From: RGIG5270 sp045538635
GTDB taxonomy: Bacteria > Verrucomicrobiota > Lentisphaeria > Victivallales > Victivallaceae
Assembly: GCA_045538635.1 (NCBI GenBank)
Contig: JAZSRU010000148.1
Span: 1 to 10,274, forward strand
Reading direction: 5' to 3'
Length of the DNA stretch: 10,274 bases
The stretch's first letter is position 1, and each line of letters starts with the position of its first letter. The notes beneath the pieces were generated by a model. That model worked only from the letters and a program-made list of their open reading frames with translations. It was not told the origin of the DNA and did not search any database. Below, one piece after another: positions 1-5,476 of this stretch. Both the position numbers and the translations under genes were made by a program.

Positions 1-1
1 C

Positions 2-1435
2 TGGAGCAGTACCGGTGAAGGTTCTTTCGACATCGAATCCTGTGACCGCACCGAACCCGGTACCGAGATAAGGATGTTCCTCAAGGATGATGCCCTGATG
101 TATCTGGAATCCTGGAAACTTACCACCATCATCCACAAATATTCTGATTATATTGAATATCCCATTACGGTTCCCGAAGTCAAGGTCGATGAAGACAAAA
201 AGGAGACCGTTTCTGAAAAGGTCGTGAACTCACAGAAAGCCATCTGGCTCCGCAAGCCGTCGGAGATCACCGAAGATGAGTACAAGAGTTTCTACACCCA
301 CATTTCCAATTTTGCCGGAACCAGTTATCTCAAGCCGATACATGTTTCCGCCGAGGGTGTGAGTGAGTTCAAGGCATTGCTGTTCCTGCCCAAAGAGGCT
401 CCGTTCAATCTGCTGATGCCGGATCTTCAGAAAAAGGGACTGCAGCTTTATGTCAAACGCGTGTTCATTACCGATGAATGCAAGCAGCTTATTCCGGATT
501 ATCTGCGTTTTGTGAGCGGTGTGGTGGATTCCAGTGATCTTCCGCTGAACGTCTCCCGCGAGATACTGCAGGATAATCCCCATATTGCCAAGATCGAAAA
601 GACTATCACCACCAAGATCCTCGGCGAACTGAAGAAACTGCTTGAAAACGACCGTGACAACTACGATAAGTTCTTTGTTGAATTCGGCAAAGTCCTCAAA
701 GAGGGACTTCATACTGATTTTGCCAATGCTGAAAAACTCAAAGATCTGGTGCTTTACGGTTCCATGAACACTCCGGCTGATAAAAAGATCACCCTTGCCG
801 AGTATGTGAATGCCATGCCCGAAAGCCAGAAAGCGATCTATTACATCACCGGAGACAAGCGTGAATCTGTTGAATCCAATCCCGGTTTGGAATATTTCCG
901 CAAGCAGGGATTTGATGTATTGTTCATGACTGATCCCATTGATGAGTGGGTGATGCAGTCGATGAACCAGTATCAGAAAAAGAATTTCGTTTCCATAACC
1001 AAGGATGGACTTGAGCTTGAAGGAGCTGAAGATTTGGTGAAAGCTGCGGCTGAAAAGTACGGCAAACTTCTTGAATATCTCAAGAAAGAATTGGAAGGAA
1101 ATGTAAGTGAGGTCCGTTTCTCGGTCCGTCTGACCGACAGTCCCTGCTGCCTTATCACCGAGGGCAGTGCGCTGGCTCCGCACATGGAAAGACTTTTCCG
1201 TGCGATGAATCAGGCGGTTCCTGAAAGCAAACGCATTCTTGAACTTAATCCGGATCATGCTCTGATCCCGGCTTTGAACGCAATGGTTGAAAAGGGTGAG
1301 GATGAGGATCTCAAAAAATATGCATCTGTTCTCTGGGATCAGGCTCTTCTTTCTGAAGGCAGTCCCATCAAGGACACTGCGGCGTTTGTGAAAAACGTCA
1401 CCGAACTGATGCTCAAAGGCATCGGAATAAAGTAA
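2..1435 (+). CDS. htpG: Molecular chaperone HtpG (Hsp90), 5' end outside the window
   Basis: HtpG is the bacterial cytosolic Hsp90, an ATP-driven dimeric chaperone for late folding and stress recovery. The open frame runs in from the left edge with 477 residues visible; compared with the roughly 620-residue family length, about 150 N-terminal residues (most of the ATPase domain) are missing. It enters at WSSTGEGSF and GTEIRMFL, the last strands of the N-domain. The middle domain follows with KYSDYIEYPI, KAIWLRKPSEIT, YVKRVFI and SSDLPLNVSREILQ; the Arg in NVSRE is the family's catalytic arginine. The C-terminal dimerisation domain shows IYYITGD, DEWVMQ, RLTDSP and ELNPDHALIPALNAM, and the protein ends at a TAA. 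The first in-window ATG (74) is internal, not the start. No terminator separates it from the tRNA-Ser 11 nt downstream. Identification is by strong motif-by-motif agreement with HtpG. Confidence 0.97.
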   Translation, partial: WSSTGEGSFDIESCDRTEPGTEIRMFLKDDALMYLESWKLTTIIHKYSDYIEYPITVPEVKVDEDKKETVSEKVVNSQKAIWLRKPSEITEDEYKSFYTHISNFAGTSYLKPIHVSAEGVSEFKALLFLPKEAPFNLLMPDLQKKGLQLYVKRVFITDECKQLIPDYLRFVSGVVDSSDLPLNVSREILQDNPHIAKIEKTITTKILGELKKLLENDRDNYDKFFVEFGKVLKEGLHTDFANAEKLKDLVLYGSMNTPADKKITLAEYVNAMPESQKAIYYITGDKRESVESNPGLEYFRKQGFDVLFMTDPIDEWVMQSMNQYQKKNFVSITKDGLELEGAEDLVKAAAEKYGKLLEYLKKELEGNVSEVRFSVRLTDSPCCLITEGSALAPHMERLFRAMNQAVPESKRILELNPDHALIPALNAMVEKGEDEDLKKYASVLWDQALLSEGSPIKDTAAFVKNVTELMLKGIGIK

Positions 1436-1446
1436 TTTGCCAAACC

Positions 1447-1534
1447 GGAGAGATGGTCGAGTGGTTTAAGGCAGCGGTCTTGAAAACCGCCGAGGCGCAA
1501 GTCTCCGAGGGTTCGAATCCCTCTCTCTCCGCCA
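1447..1534 (+). tRNA. tRNA-Ser (anticodon UGA), CCA encoded
   Basis: This is an 88-nt class II tRNA. The acceptor stem pairs GGAGAGA (1447-1453) with TCTCTCC (1524-1530), followed by discriminator G at 1531 and a genomically encoded CCA (1532-1534). The anticodon stem GCGGT/ACCGC encloses loop CTTGAAA, with anticodon TGA at 1481-1483, reading UCA and related UCN serine codons. A long variable arm (about 1491-1506) and the T-arm GAGGG-TTCGAAT-CCCTC (1507-1523) fit tRNA-Ser. It lies 11 nt after the htpG stop with no obvious own promoter, so it may be processed from an htpG read-through transcript. Its last four bases form the outer arm of a perfect palindrome. Confidence 0.97.
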
Positions 1535-1557
1535 TTTTCATTTAAAATGAAAATGGC
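1531..1557. repeat. Perfect 13-bp-arm palindrome overlapping the tRNA 3' end
   Basis: GCCATTTTCATTT (1531-1543) and its exact reverse complement (1545-1557) are separated by one A. The left arm begins with the discriminator G and CCA of the tRNA. It could act as a transcript-end or processing hairpin, but no T-run follows on the plus strand, so it is not a standard intrinsic terminator. It may equally be the first hairpin of the array that follows. Confidence 0.85.
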
Positions 1558-1797
1558 GAACGAAGACGCAAGTCTTCTCTTCACTGTGCCGTCAGGCACA
1601 ACTTCACTTAAAAGGCGCAGCCTTTTCTTCACATCTTCACCAAACACCAGAGAAGACTTACTTGTGAAGACGTTCGCTCTGCTCACTTGTGAAGTCGCTC
1701 ATTTCATTCGCTTGTGAAGTTTTCTCGCTGGCGCGAGGAAGGATGGTGTTCCTGATTAAAAGCGCACCTACGGTGCTTACACGGCGGCAATGCCGCC
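1558..1797. repeat. Array of short hairpins with CTTCAC / GTGAAG boxes
   Basis: This gene-free stretch is almost entirely short inverted repeats. Hairpins seen: GAAGAC-gcaa-GTCTTC (1562-1577, a GNRA-type loop), TGTGCC-gtca-GGCACA (1585-1600), AAAAGGC-gca-GCCTTTT (1610-1626), CTCGC-tggc-GCGAG (1724-1737, extendable by flanking T·A and G·T pairs), GCACC-tac-GGTGC (1764-1776) and GGCGGC-aat-GCCGCC (1783-1797). The first three hairpins are followed by CTTCAC boxes (1579, 1602, 1627), with a fourth box at 1635; three complementary GTGAAG boxes lie at 1664, 1689 and 1714. Longer-range inverted repeats are AGTCTTCTCT/AGAGAAGACT (1571-1580/1649-1658), AACACCA/TGGTGTT (1643-1649/1744-1750) and GCGAACG/CGTTCGC (1556-1562/1671-1677). 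The transcript could fold into a multi-branched structure. Function is unknown; it ends about 50 nt before the four-helix-bundle gene. Confidence 0.8.
1661..1735. repeat. Three tandem 25-nt imperfect repeats beginning CTTGTGAAG
   Basis: CTTGTGAAG occurs at 1661, 1686 and 1711, giving an exact 25-nt period. The rest of each unit is only loosely conserved (CG-rich, with TTCGCT or CGCTC-like strings). The units carry the three GTGAAG boxes that are complementary to the CTTCAC boxes on the left half of the array. Three copies with no distinct spacers do not make a CRISPR. Confidence 0.75.
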
Positions 1798-1825
1798 TTG
1801 TATTTTGCATTGCCTATGCTATATT
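1798..1825 (+). promoter_or_regulatory. Possible promoter of the four-helix-bundle gene
   Basis: TTGTAT (1798-1803), a 16-nt spacer and TATATT (1820-1825) preceded by an extended -10 TGC (1817-1819). Transcription would start near 1832, leaving a very short leader just before the AAAGGAG ribosome site (1834-1840). The -35 is weak. Transcription from upstream through the hairpin array is the alternative. Confidence 0.4.
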
Positions 1826-1848
1826 ACTTTCAAAAAGGAGATCATCTT

Positions 1849-2202
1849 ATGGCTGAAAGCAAATTGCGTACACTTTCTATTGACTTTGCGGTTCAGATTC
1901 TCAATCTGGTGAAATTCCTGAAAAGTCAGCACGAAACGATCGTTTCCAATCAAATCGGCAGAGCCGGAACCAGTATTGGAGCGAATATCCATGAAGCGCA
2001 ATATGCCCACGGCAAACCGGACTTTATCGCAAAACTGCAAATTGCCCTCAAAGAAGCCAACGAAACAAGTTACTGGCTGGAACTTCTGCTGAAAACAAAT
2101 TACATTGATAAAGCCCTATATCAGGAATTAAATAACGCTTGCTCTCTAATCCGGGTCATGATGATAAAATCCATCAACACCGCAAAAATAGATGAAAAAT
2201 AA
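1849..2202 (+). CDS. Four-helix-bundle protein, 23S rRNA IVP (S23) / Avd-like family
   Basis: A 117-residue protein of the S23/intervening-sequence-protein family. Founding members are encoded in insertions within 23S rRNA genes, and relatives include Avd of diversity-generating retroelements. The family forms basic, pentamer-forming four-helix bundles thought to bind nucleic acid; a role for stand-alone copies is not established. Family features seen are the helical start LRTLSIDFAVQILNLVKFL, the central SNQIGRAGTSIGANIHEAQYA, the FIAKLQIALKEANETSYWLELL helix, and a closing helix from about residue 86 to 111. The start at 1849 is chosen because AAAGGAG (1834-1840) sits 8 nt upstream; an in-frame upstream extension to 1798 would lie over the candidate promoter. 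No 23S rRNA or reverse transcriptase is present in the window. It sits directly behind the hairpin array, which suggests the two form one unit. Confidence 0.88.
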   Translation: MAESKLRTLSIDFAVQILNLVKFLKSQHETIVSNQIGRAGTSIGANIHEAQYAHGKPDFIAKLQIALKEANETSYWLELLLKTNYIDKALYQELNNACSLIRVMMIKSINTAKIDEK

Positions 2203-2261
2203 ATAAAAAATCATTTTGAAGCAGAGCCTGAAAATATTTGAAAAAAAATTAAAAATATAAT

Positions 2262-2290
2262 TTGCAGAAACTCTTTTGCTGTGTTATATT
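2262..2290 (+). promoter_or_regulatory. Promoter of the SIMPL-domain gene
   Basis: TTGCAG (2262-2267), a 17-nt spacer and TATATT (2285-2290), in an A/T-rich stretch. Transcription would start near 2297, downstream of the in-frame GTG at 2281, which rules that codon out as the start. The leader carries a small CCCG/CGGG hairpin (2296-2311). Confidence 0.7.
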
Positions 2291-2361
2291 CGAGCCCCGC
2301 AAAAAAACGGGAAATAAACACTCAAATCAATAACTCTTTAACAGCAAAGGAATTAACGCAA

Positions 2362-3126
2362 ATGAAAAAACACTCCGCCGTTCAAATCACTTCAATCATG
2401 CTCATCGTCGCTGCAATCGTTGCCGGGATGGTCGTTTCGGCTTTTATGTTGAGCCGCTTTATGCTGAAAATACAGCAGACGACAGAAAAAAGCATCGTGG
2501 TAAAAGGGGTGGCGGAAAAGACGGTGATTTCAGATATTGCCGCTTTCAGATGCAATGTCAGCGTGAAAAATGAGAACAGAGCTGCGGGGTATGTGGATTT
2601 GCAGAAAAAAGCTGCGCTTTTGCGTAAAAAACTGCAATCGCTCGGCTTCGCGGAATCCATGCTTGAAGATGAAAATATTGATTGTGAAGAAATCAGCCGT
2701 TTGATCACGGTCAGAGAGAATAATCAGAATGTCAGCAAAAGTGTTTTTGACCATTACAGGATATCTTATTCTGTCCGCGTGCGTACATCCAATGTCCGCC
2801 TGGTGGAAAAAAATGCATTGAAAATATATGAGCTTGCTGCCCAAAAAATTGATGTGAGCATCAGCAATCCGGAATATTATATCAGCAATCCTGAACAGTA
2901 TAAACTTGAACTCGTCGATCAGGCAAGCGCATCTGCTGCCCAGCGCGCTGAAACTGCTGCTGTAAAAAGCAAAAGCCGCCTCGGTGCTTTGATCAAGGCG
3001 CGTCAGGGGGTTATCCAGATCACCGCTCCAGCCAGTAATGAAACTTCGGATTACGGCATTTACAATACTTCAAGTGTGGAAAAAGTTATGCGTATGGTCA
3101 TGACACTTGAATTTGCTTTGCAATAA
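2362..3126 (+). CDS. Membrane-anchored SIMPL-domain (DUF541) protein
   Basis: A 254-residue protein. Residues 1-8 are polar and basic, residues 9-31 form one hydrophobic segment (signal anchor or uncleaved signal), and the rest should face the periplasm. The SIMPL/DUF541 domain begins at KSIVVKGVAEKTVISDIAAFRCNV (about residues 43-66). Family hallmarks are this 'v.v.G.a.....D.a.....v', the alternating helix QKKAALLRKKLQSLGF, the long EISRLITV..ISYSVRVRTSN strands, and a final MRMVMTLEFAL strand. SIMPL proteins form ring or channel-like periplasmic/outer-membrane assemblies in some bacteria, and some are linked to oxidative stress, but the biochemical role is poorly defined. ATG 2362 is preferred over the in-frame GTG at 2281 because of the promoter and because AAAGGA lies at 2346-2351. 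Its stop is 5 nt from the stop of the convergent bcp gene. The family call is by motif pattern. Confidence 0.85.
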   Translation: MKKHSAVQITSIMLIVAAIVAGMVVSAFMLSRFMLKIQQTTEKSIVVKGVAEKTVISDIAAFRCNVSVKNENRAAGYVDLQKKAALLRKKLQSLGFAESMLEDENIDCEEISRLITVRENNQNVSKSVFDHYRISYSVRVRTSNVRLVEKNALKIYELAAQKIDVSISNPEYYISNPEQYKLELVDQASASAAQRAETAAVKSKSRLGALIKARQGVIQITAPASNETSDYGIYNTSSVEKVMRMVMTLEFALQ

Positions 3127-3136
3127 TTTAATTATT
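3122..3136. other. A/T-only palindrome spanning two convergent stop codons
   Basis: AATAATT (3122-3128), T, AATTATT (3130-3136) is a perfect 7-bp inverted repeat containing the TAA of the SIMPL gene (3124-3126) and the TAA of bcp on the other strand (3134-3132). It is too A/T-rich for a strong terminator, but no other terminator separates the two convergent genes. Confidence 0.5.
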
Positions 3137-3584
3137 TGAGCAGAGCAAGGATATCGGCGGCATTTGTATCGGGTTTGACTTTTGGCATGATATGTTCGAT
3201 AAAACCGTTTTCATCAATGATGAAAGTGGTACGGACAACTCCCATTGAAACTTTGCCGTAAAGTTTTTTCTCCTGCCAGACGCCGTATGCTTTGATTGCC
3301 TGCAGTTCCGGATCGGAGAGGAGAGTGAAGGGGAGATTGTATTTTTCCGCGAATTTTACATGAGATGCAACGCTGTCTTTGCTGATTCCGATGACTGCAA
3401 TATCCGCCTTTTTGAAATCTTCAAAACTCCCGGCAAAAGCACAAGCCTGTCTGGTGCAGCCGGGAGTATTGTCTTTGGGGTAAAAATACAGAACAGTTTT
3501 ACGGCCTCTGAAATCAGAAAGTGATACAGTTCTGCCGTTCTGATCAGACAGTGAAAAATCAGGAGCTTTGTCGCCGGTATTCAT
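3132..3584 (-). CDS. bcp: Thioredoxin-dependent thiol peroxidase (Bcp/PrxQ-type peroxiredoxin)
   Basis: A cytosolic peroxiredoxin that reduces hydrogen and organic peroxides using thioredoxin. It is 150 residues, the usual Bcp length. After GDKAPDFSLSDQNG it has YFYPKDNTPGCTRQAC: Thr40 and the peroxidatic Cys43 of PxxxTxxC, with a resolving Cys48 five residues later, the atypical 2-Cys PrxQ arrangement. The conserved Arg is Arg118 in VRTTFIID. Start choice: ATG 3584 gives the usual N-terminus and has AAAGGA 9 nt upstream. An in-frame ATG at 3602 would add six residues and overlap the upstream stop as ATGA, but then the ribosome site would lie inside the coding region. It is the last gene of the minus-strand cluster, 14 nt (from 3584) after the acetyltransferase. 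Confidence 0.95.
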   Translation of the reverse strand: MNTGDKAPDFSLSDQNGRTVSLSDFRGRKTVLYFYPKDNTPGCTRQACAFAGSFEDFKKADIAVIGISKDSVASHVKFAEKYNLPFTLLSDPELQAIKAYGVWQEKKLYGKVSMGVVRTTFIIDENGFIEHIMPKVKPDTNAADILALLK

Positions 3585-3598
3585 AAGTTTTTTTCCTT

Positions 3599-4408
3599 TC
3601 ATTTCCCGGCGGTTTTACGGACTTCGCAGTACCACGCATAGAATTCCGGAGAGAACCATTTTTCAGGATCTGCATATAGCAGTTCAAAAGCGCGTTTGAC
3701 AAAAGCACGCGTGCGGATGGCGATCAGTTTTGCATCACCGAGTTTTGTTTCCGCGACAAGTCCCTCCTGCGCCAGAATTTCCTGCATCGCTTCAATGTCA
3801 AAATTGTTCCATATCGTATAGTTGCGGTGATAATGGAGTTTTTTGCGGTATTCCAGACGGATTTCTGACGGGAGAAGTTCAAGATTTTCCTGAATGAAAT
3901 GCCCCTCCACCCAATGTTTCATTGTGCATACCAGCATGGTACAGCCGATAAAAGCATAGAGAGTATCCCATTCATAGAGTTTGGTCCATGGTGAAAGTTC
4001 GGAAAATGCAGTTTCGCACCACGGGTCGGGATAAAGTTTGCCGCCGCCGTGAATTGCAGTTAATTCTGCTGCTCTGGCACCGATTGCGTTGACCGAGTGG
4101 CTGAAGTGATTGCTGCGGAGTGAACGGGGGTCCTGCCGCATGGATTCCGGAATTGCGCCGTTGTAAGCCGGAGAAGTTGCAATGTCGAAATTTTCCGCAC
4201 TTTTGCTTTTGCCGTTCCACCAGAGAGTGGGGACGATCACAGTTCCTTTTTCGCCGACGGCTTTGAGAACTCCGTCGATTACAGCAGTTGCGCCGCCATT
4301 GACATGGCCCATGCTTTTGAGAGAACTGTGAAAAATTACAGAATCGCCGTCTTTTGCACCGGCATTTTTAAAAGCCTGTGCGATATCATCAATATAAACT
4401 TCAGTCAT
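3599..4408 (-). CDS. AAC(3)-family (YokD-like) N-acetyltransferase
   Basis: A 269-residue cytosolic enzyme of the antibiotic N-acetyltransferase (AAC(3)) fold, which transfers acetyl from acetyl-CoA to an amino group; chromosomal members often have unknown natural substrates. Family blocks seen are VIFHSSLKSMGHVNGGATAVIDGVL (24-48), GEKGTVIVPT (52-61), the acetyl-CoA-site block IPESMRQDPRSLRSNHFSHSVNAIGARA (86-113), SPWTKLYEWDTLYAFIGC (139-156), and TMKHWVEG (162-169), matching the catalytic TxxHxxE (His165, Glu168). The usual HP of 'RSxHPxxS' is HF here. The start at 4408 has AGGTGA about 5 nt upstream; a longer frame to 4486 would overlap the preceding gene. Sitting between an amidohydrolase and a peroxiredoxin, it is more likely metabolic or a detoxification enzyme than an acquired aminoglycoside resistance gene. 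Confidence 0.85.
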   Translation of the reverse strand: MTEVYIDDIAQAFKNAGAKDGDSVIFHSSLKSMGHVNGGATAVIDGVLKAVGEKGTVIVPTLWWNGKSKSAENFDIATSPAYNGAIPESMRQDPRSLRSNHFSHSVNAIGARAAELTAIHGGGKLYPDPWCETAFSELSPWTKLYEWDTLYAFIGCTMLVCTMKHWVEGHFIQENLELLPSEIRLEYRKKLHYHRNYTIWNNFDIEAMQEILAQEGLVAETKLGDAKLIAIRTRAFVKRAFELLYADPEKWFSPEFYAWYCEVRKTAGK

Positions 4409-4422
4409 AATATCACCTTGAA

Positions 4423-5343
4423 TTATGCTTTTTCGAGGGGGAGATTGAAAAAGTCGATAGCATTGTTGCGGCAGATTTTCTTCCATGCTTCAGTCGGGAG
4501 TTTGCCGGATTCATGGAGCTGGTCGAACCAGAGTTTGCCCATGAAGTTTGCCTCTACCTTGCGGTTGCAGGAATCAGTTCCGAAAAAGATTTTGTCCTGA
4601 AATTCGATGAGGAACCTTATTGCAAAATCTTCATCTTTTCTTACTGCCCAGAACCAGTCGGAAAGCTCGGCATACAAATTGGGATATTCACGCAGCAGTT
4701 CGATAGCCGCGCCGTCTTCGGAGAAATCATTTGTTCTGCCGTTCGGAGAACCGTACTGCATTCCGTCGGCGCGGAAAAACGGTTTGCACGCGGCGGGGCG
4801 TTTGCGTTTGCCGAGTTCTCCGTGGAAAACCGGACCGTGTGCGATGAATTTCAGATTCGGGAAGCGCTGAAGAGTGTGTTCCAGCATGGGAAGCCCCGGT
4901 TCATCAAAAAGTCCGAAATCTCCATGCATACGGTCGGAACCGTCAGTGGTAACAGGCATACCGGTTTTTTCGGCACAGCGGAAAAGGTTCTGTACGCGCT
5001 CATCGTCAAATGAGAGATTCGGCATAATTTCGCCGATACCGATACAGCCGAGAGATTTGTAATATTCCATGACGAGGTCGAGTTGGGCATCGGCGCGGTT
5101 GATCAGAGCGCGGGGATCAATGTTGCAGAAGGCAAAGAAACGGTTGGGATAATTTTCAGCCATTTCAATGATATCTTCATTGGCCTGCGGAAAATAAATT
5201 TCTGAATTGACAACCGGCAGCAGAAAACCTGCTTCAATGCCGAATTTATCATATTTTTCAATCAACTCTGCCGGAGTGAAAAATTCTGTTACAAAAGGTA
5301 CGACTTTGCGGTATGCGTGAGCGTGTATATCAATGTATTTCAT
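4423..5343 (-). CDS. Amidohydrolase-2 family metal-dependent hydrolase (TIM barrel)
   Basis: A 306-residue cytosolic protein of the amidohydrolase-related family (the ACMSD/amidohydrolase-2 group), whose members hydrolyse or decarboxylate small organic acids and lactones at a divalent metal. The N-terminal metal motif is D-I-H-A-H (His7, His9). Further barrel features are RFFAFCNIDPR (68-78), IGIGEIMPN (101-109), FIAHGPVFHG (166-175) with likely ligand His169, the NLYAELSDWFW strand (222-232) and FFGTDS (253-258) with the conserved catalytic Asp257. At the fourth strand, where relatives usually have PxxxH, this protein reads PVTTDGSD, so one expected metal-binding His is not visible. ATG 5343 is well supported: AGGAGGT lies 5 nt upstream. 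It is first in the minus-strand cluster, ending 14 nt before the acetyltransferase. Substrate unknown. Confidence 0.87.
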   Translation of the reverse strand: MKYIDIHAHAYRKVVPFVTEFFTPAELIEKYDKFGIEAGFLLPVVNSEIYFPQANEDIIEMAENYPNRFFAFCNIDPRALINRADAQLDLVMEYYKSLGCIGIGEIMPNLSFDDERVQNLFRCAEKTGMPVTTDGSDRMHGDFGLFDEPGLPMLEHTLQRFPNLKFIAHGPVFHGELGKRKRPAACKPFFRADGMQYGSPNGRTNDFSEDGAAIELLREYPNLYAELSDWFWAVRKDEDFAIRFLIEFQDKIFFGTDSCNRKVEANFMGKLWFDQLHESGKLPTEAWKKICRNNAIDFFNLPLEKA

Positions 5344-5368
5344 GTTACCTCCTGAATGTTTTTCAGAT

Positions 5369-5396
5369 AAGATAGCTCTTACTTTTTTATTTGCAA
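5369..5396 (-). promoter_or_regulatory. Promoter of the amidohydrolase-acetyltransferase-bcp cluster
   Basis: On the minus strand: TTGCAA (5396-5391), a 16-nt spacer, then TATCTT (5374-5369). Transcription would start near 5362, leaving about 19 nt to the AUG. The -35 lies inside the palindrome TTTGCAAGCAAA (5390-5401), which could be an operator or simply overlap by chance. It is divergent from the MATE promoter. Confidence 0.5.
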
Positions 5397-5415
5397 GCAA
5401 AAAATTAATAAAAGT

Positions 5416-5443
5416 TTGAAAAAAAGATATTTGATTGTATATT
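5416..5443 (+). promoter_or_regulatory. Promoter of the MATE transporter gene
   Basis: TTGAAA (5416-5421), a 16-nt spacer and TATATT (5438-5443); TATTAT at 5440-5445 is an alternative -10. It is followed by AAAGGAG (5461-5467), 9 nt before the ATG. Confidence 0.6.
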
Positions 5444-5476
5444 ATGCGAATTGTTTTTAAAAAGGAGTTTTAATAT

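Noticed and set aside
230..1258. Long minus-strand open frame (342 codons) opposite htpG
   Set aside because: It lies wholly inside a confidently identified htpG and has no recognisable domain or ribosome site.
1339..1686. Minus-strand open frame of 115 codons containing an ERGIRTLGDL...CLKPLDHLS-type sequence
   Set aside because: It is the antisense of the tRNA-Ser plus flanks; this peptide is a familiar spurious translation of tRNA genes.
1661..1735. Three regularly spaced repeats as a CRISPR array
   Set aside because: Only a 9-nt core is conserved, there are no separate unique spacers of CRISPR size and no cas gene.
1447..2202. Integrative element using tRNA-Ser as attachment site
   Set aside because: There is no integrase and no visible duplicate of the tRNA 3' end downstream in the window; only the palindrome touches the CCA end.
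1531..2202. Diversity-generating retroelement, suggested by the Avd-like protein
   Set aside because: No reverse transcriptase and no template/variable repeat pair are present in the window.
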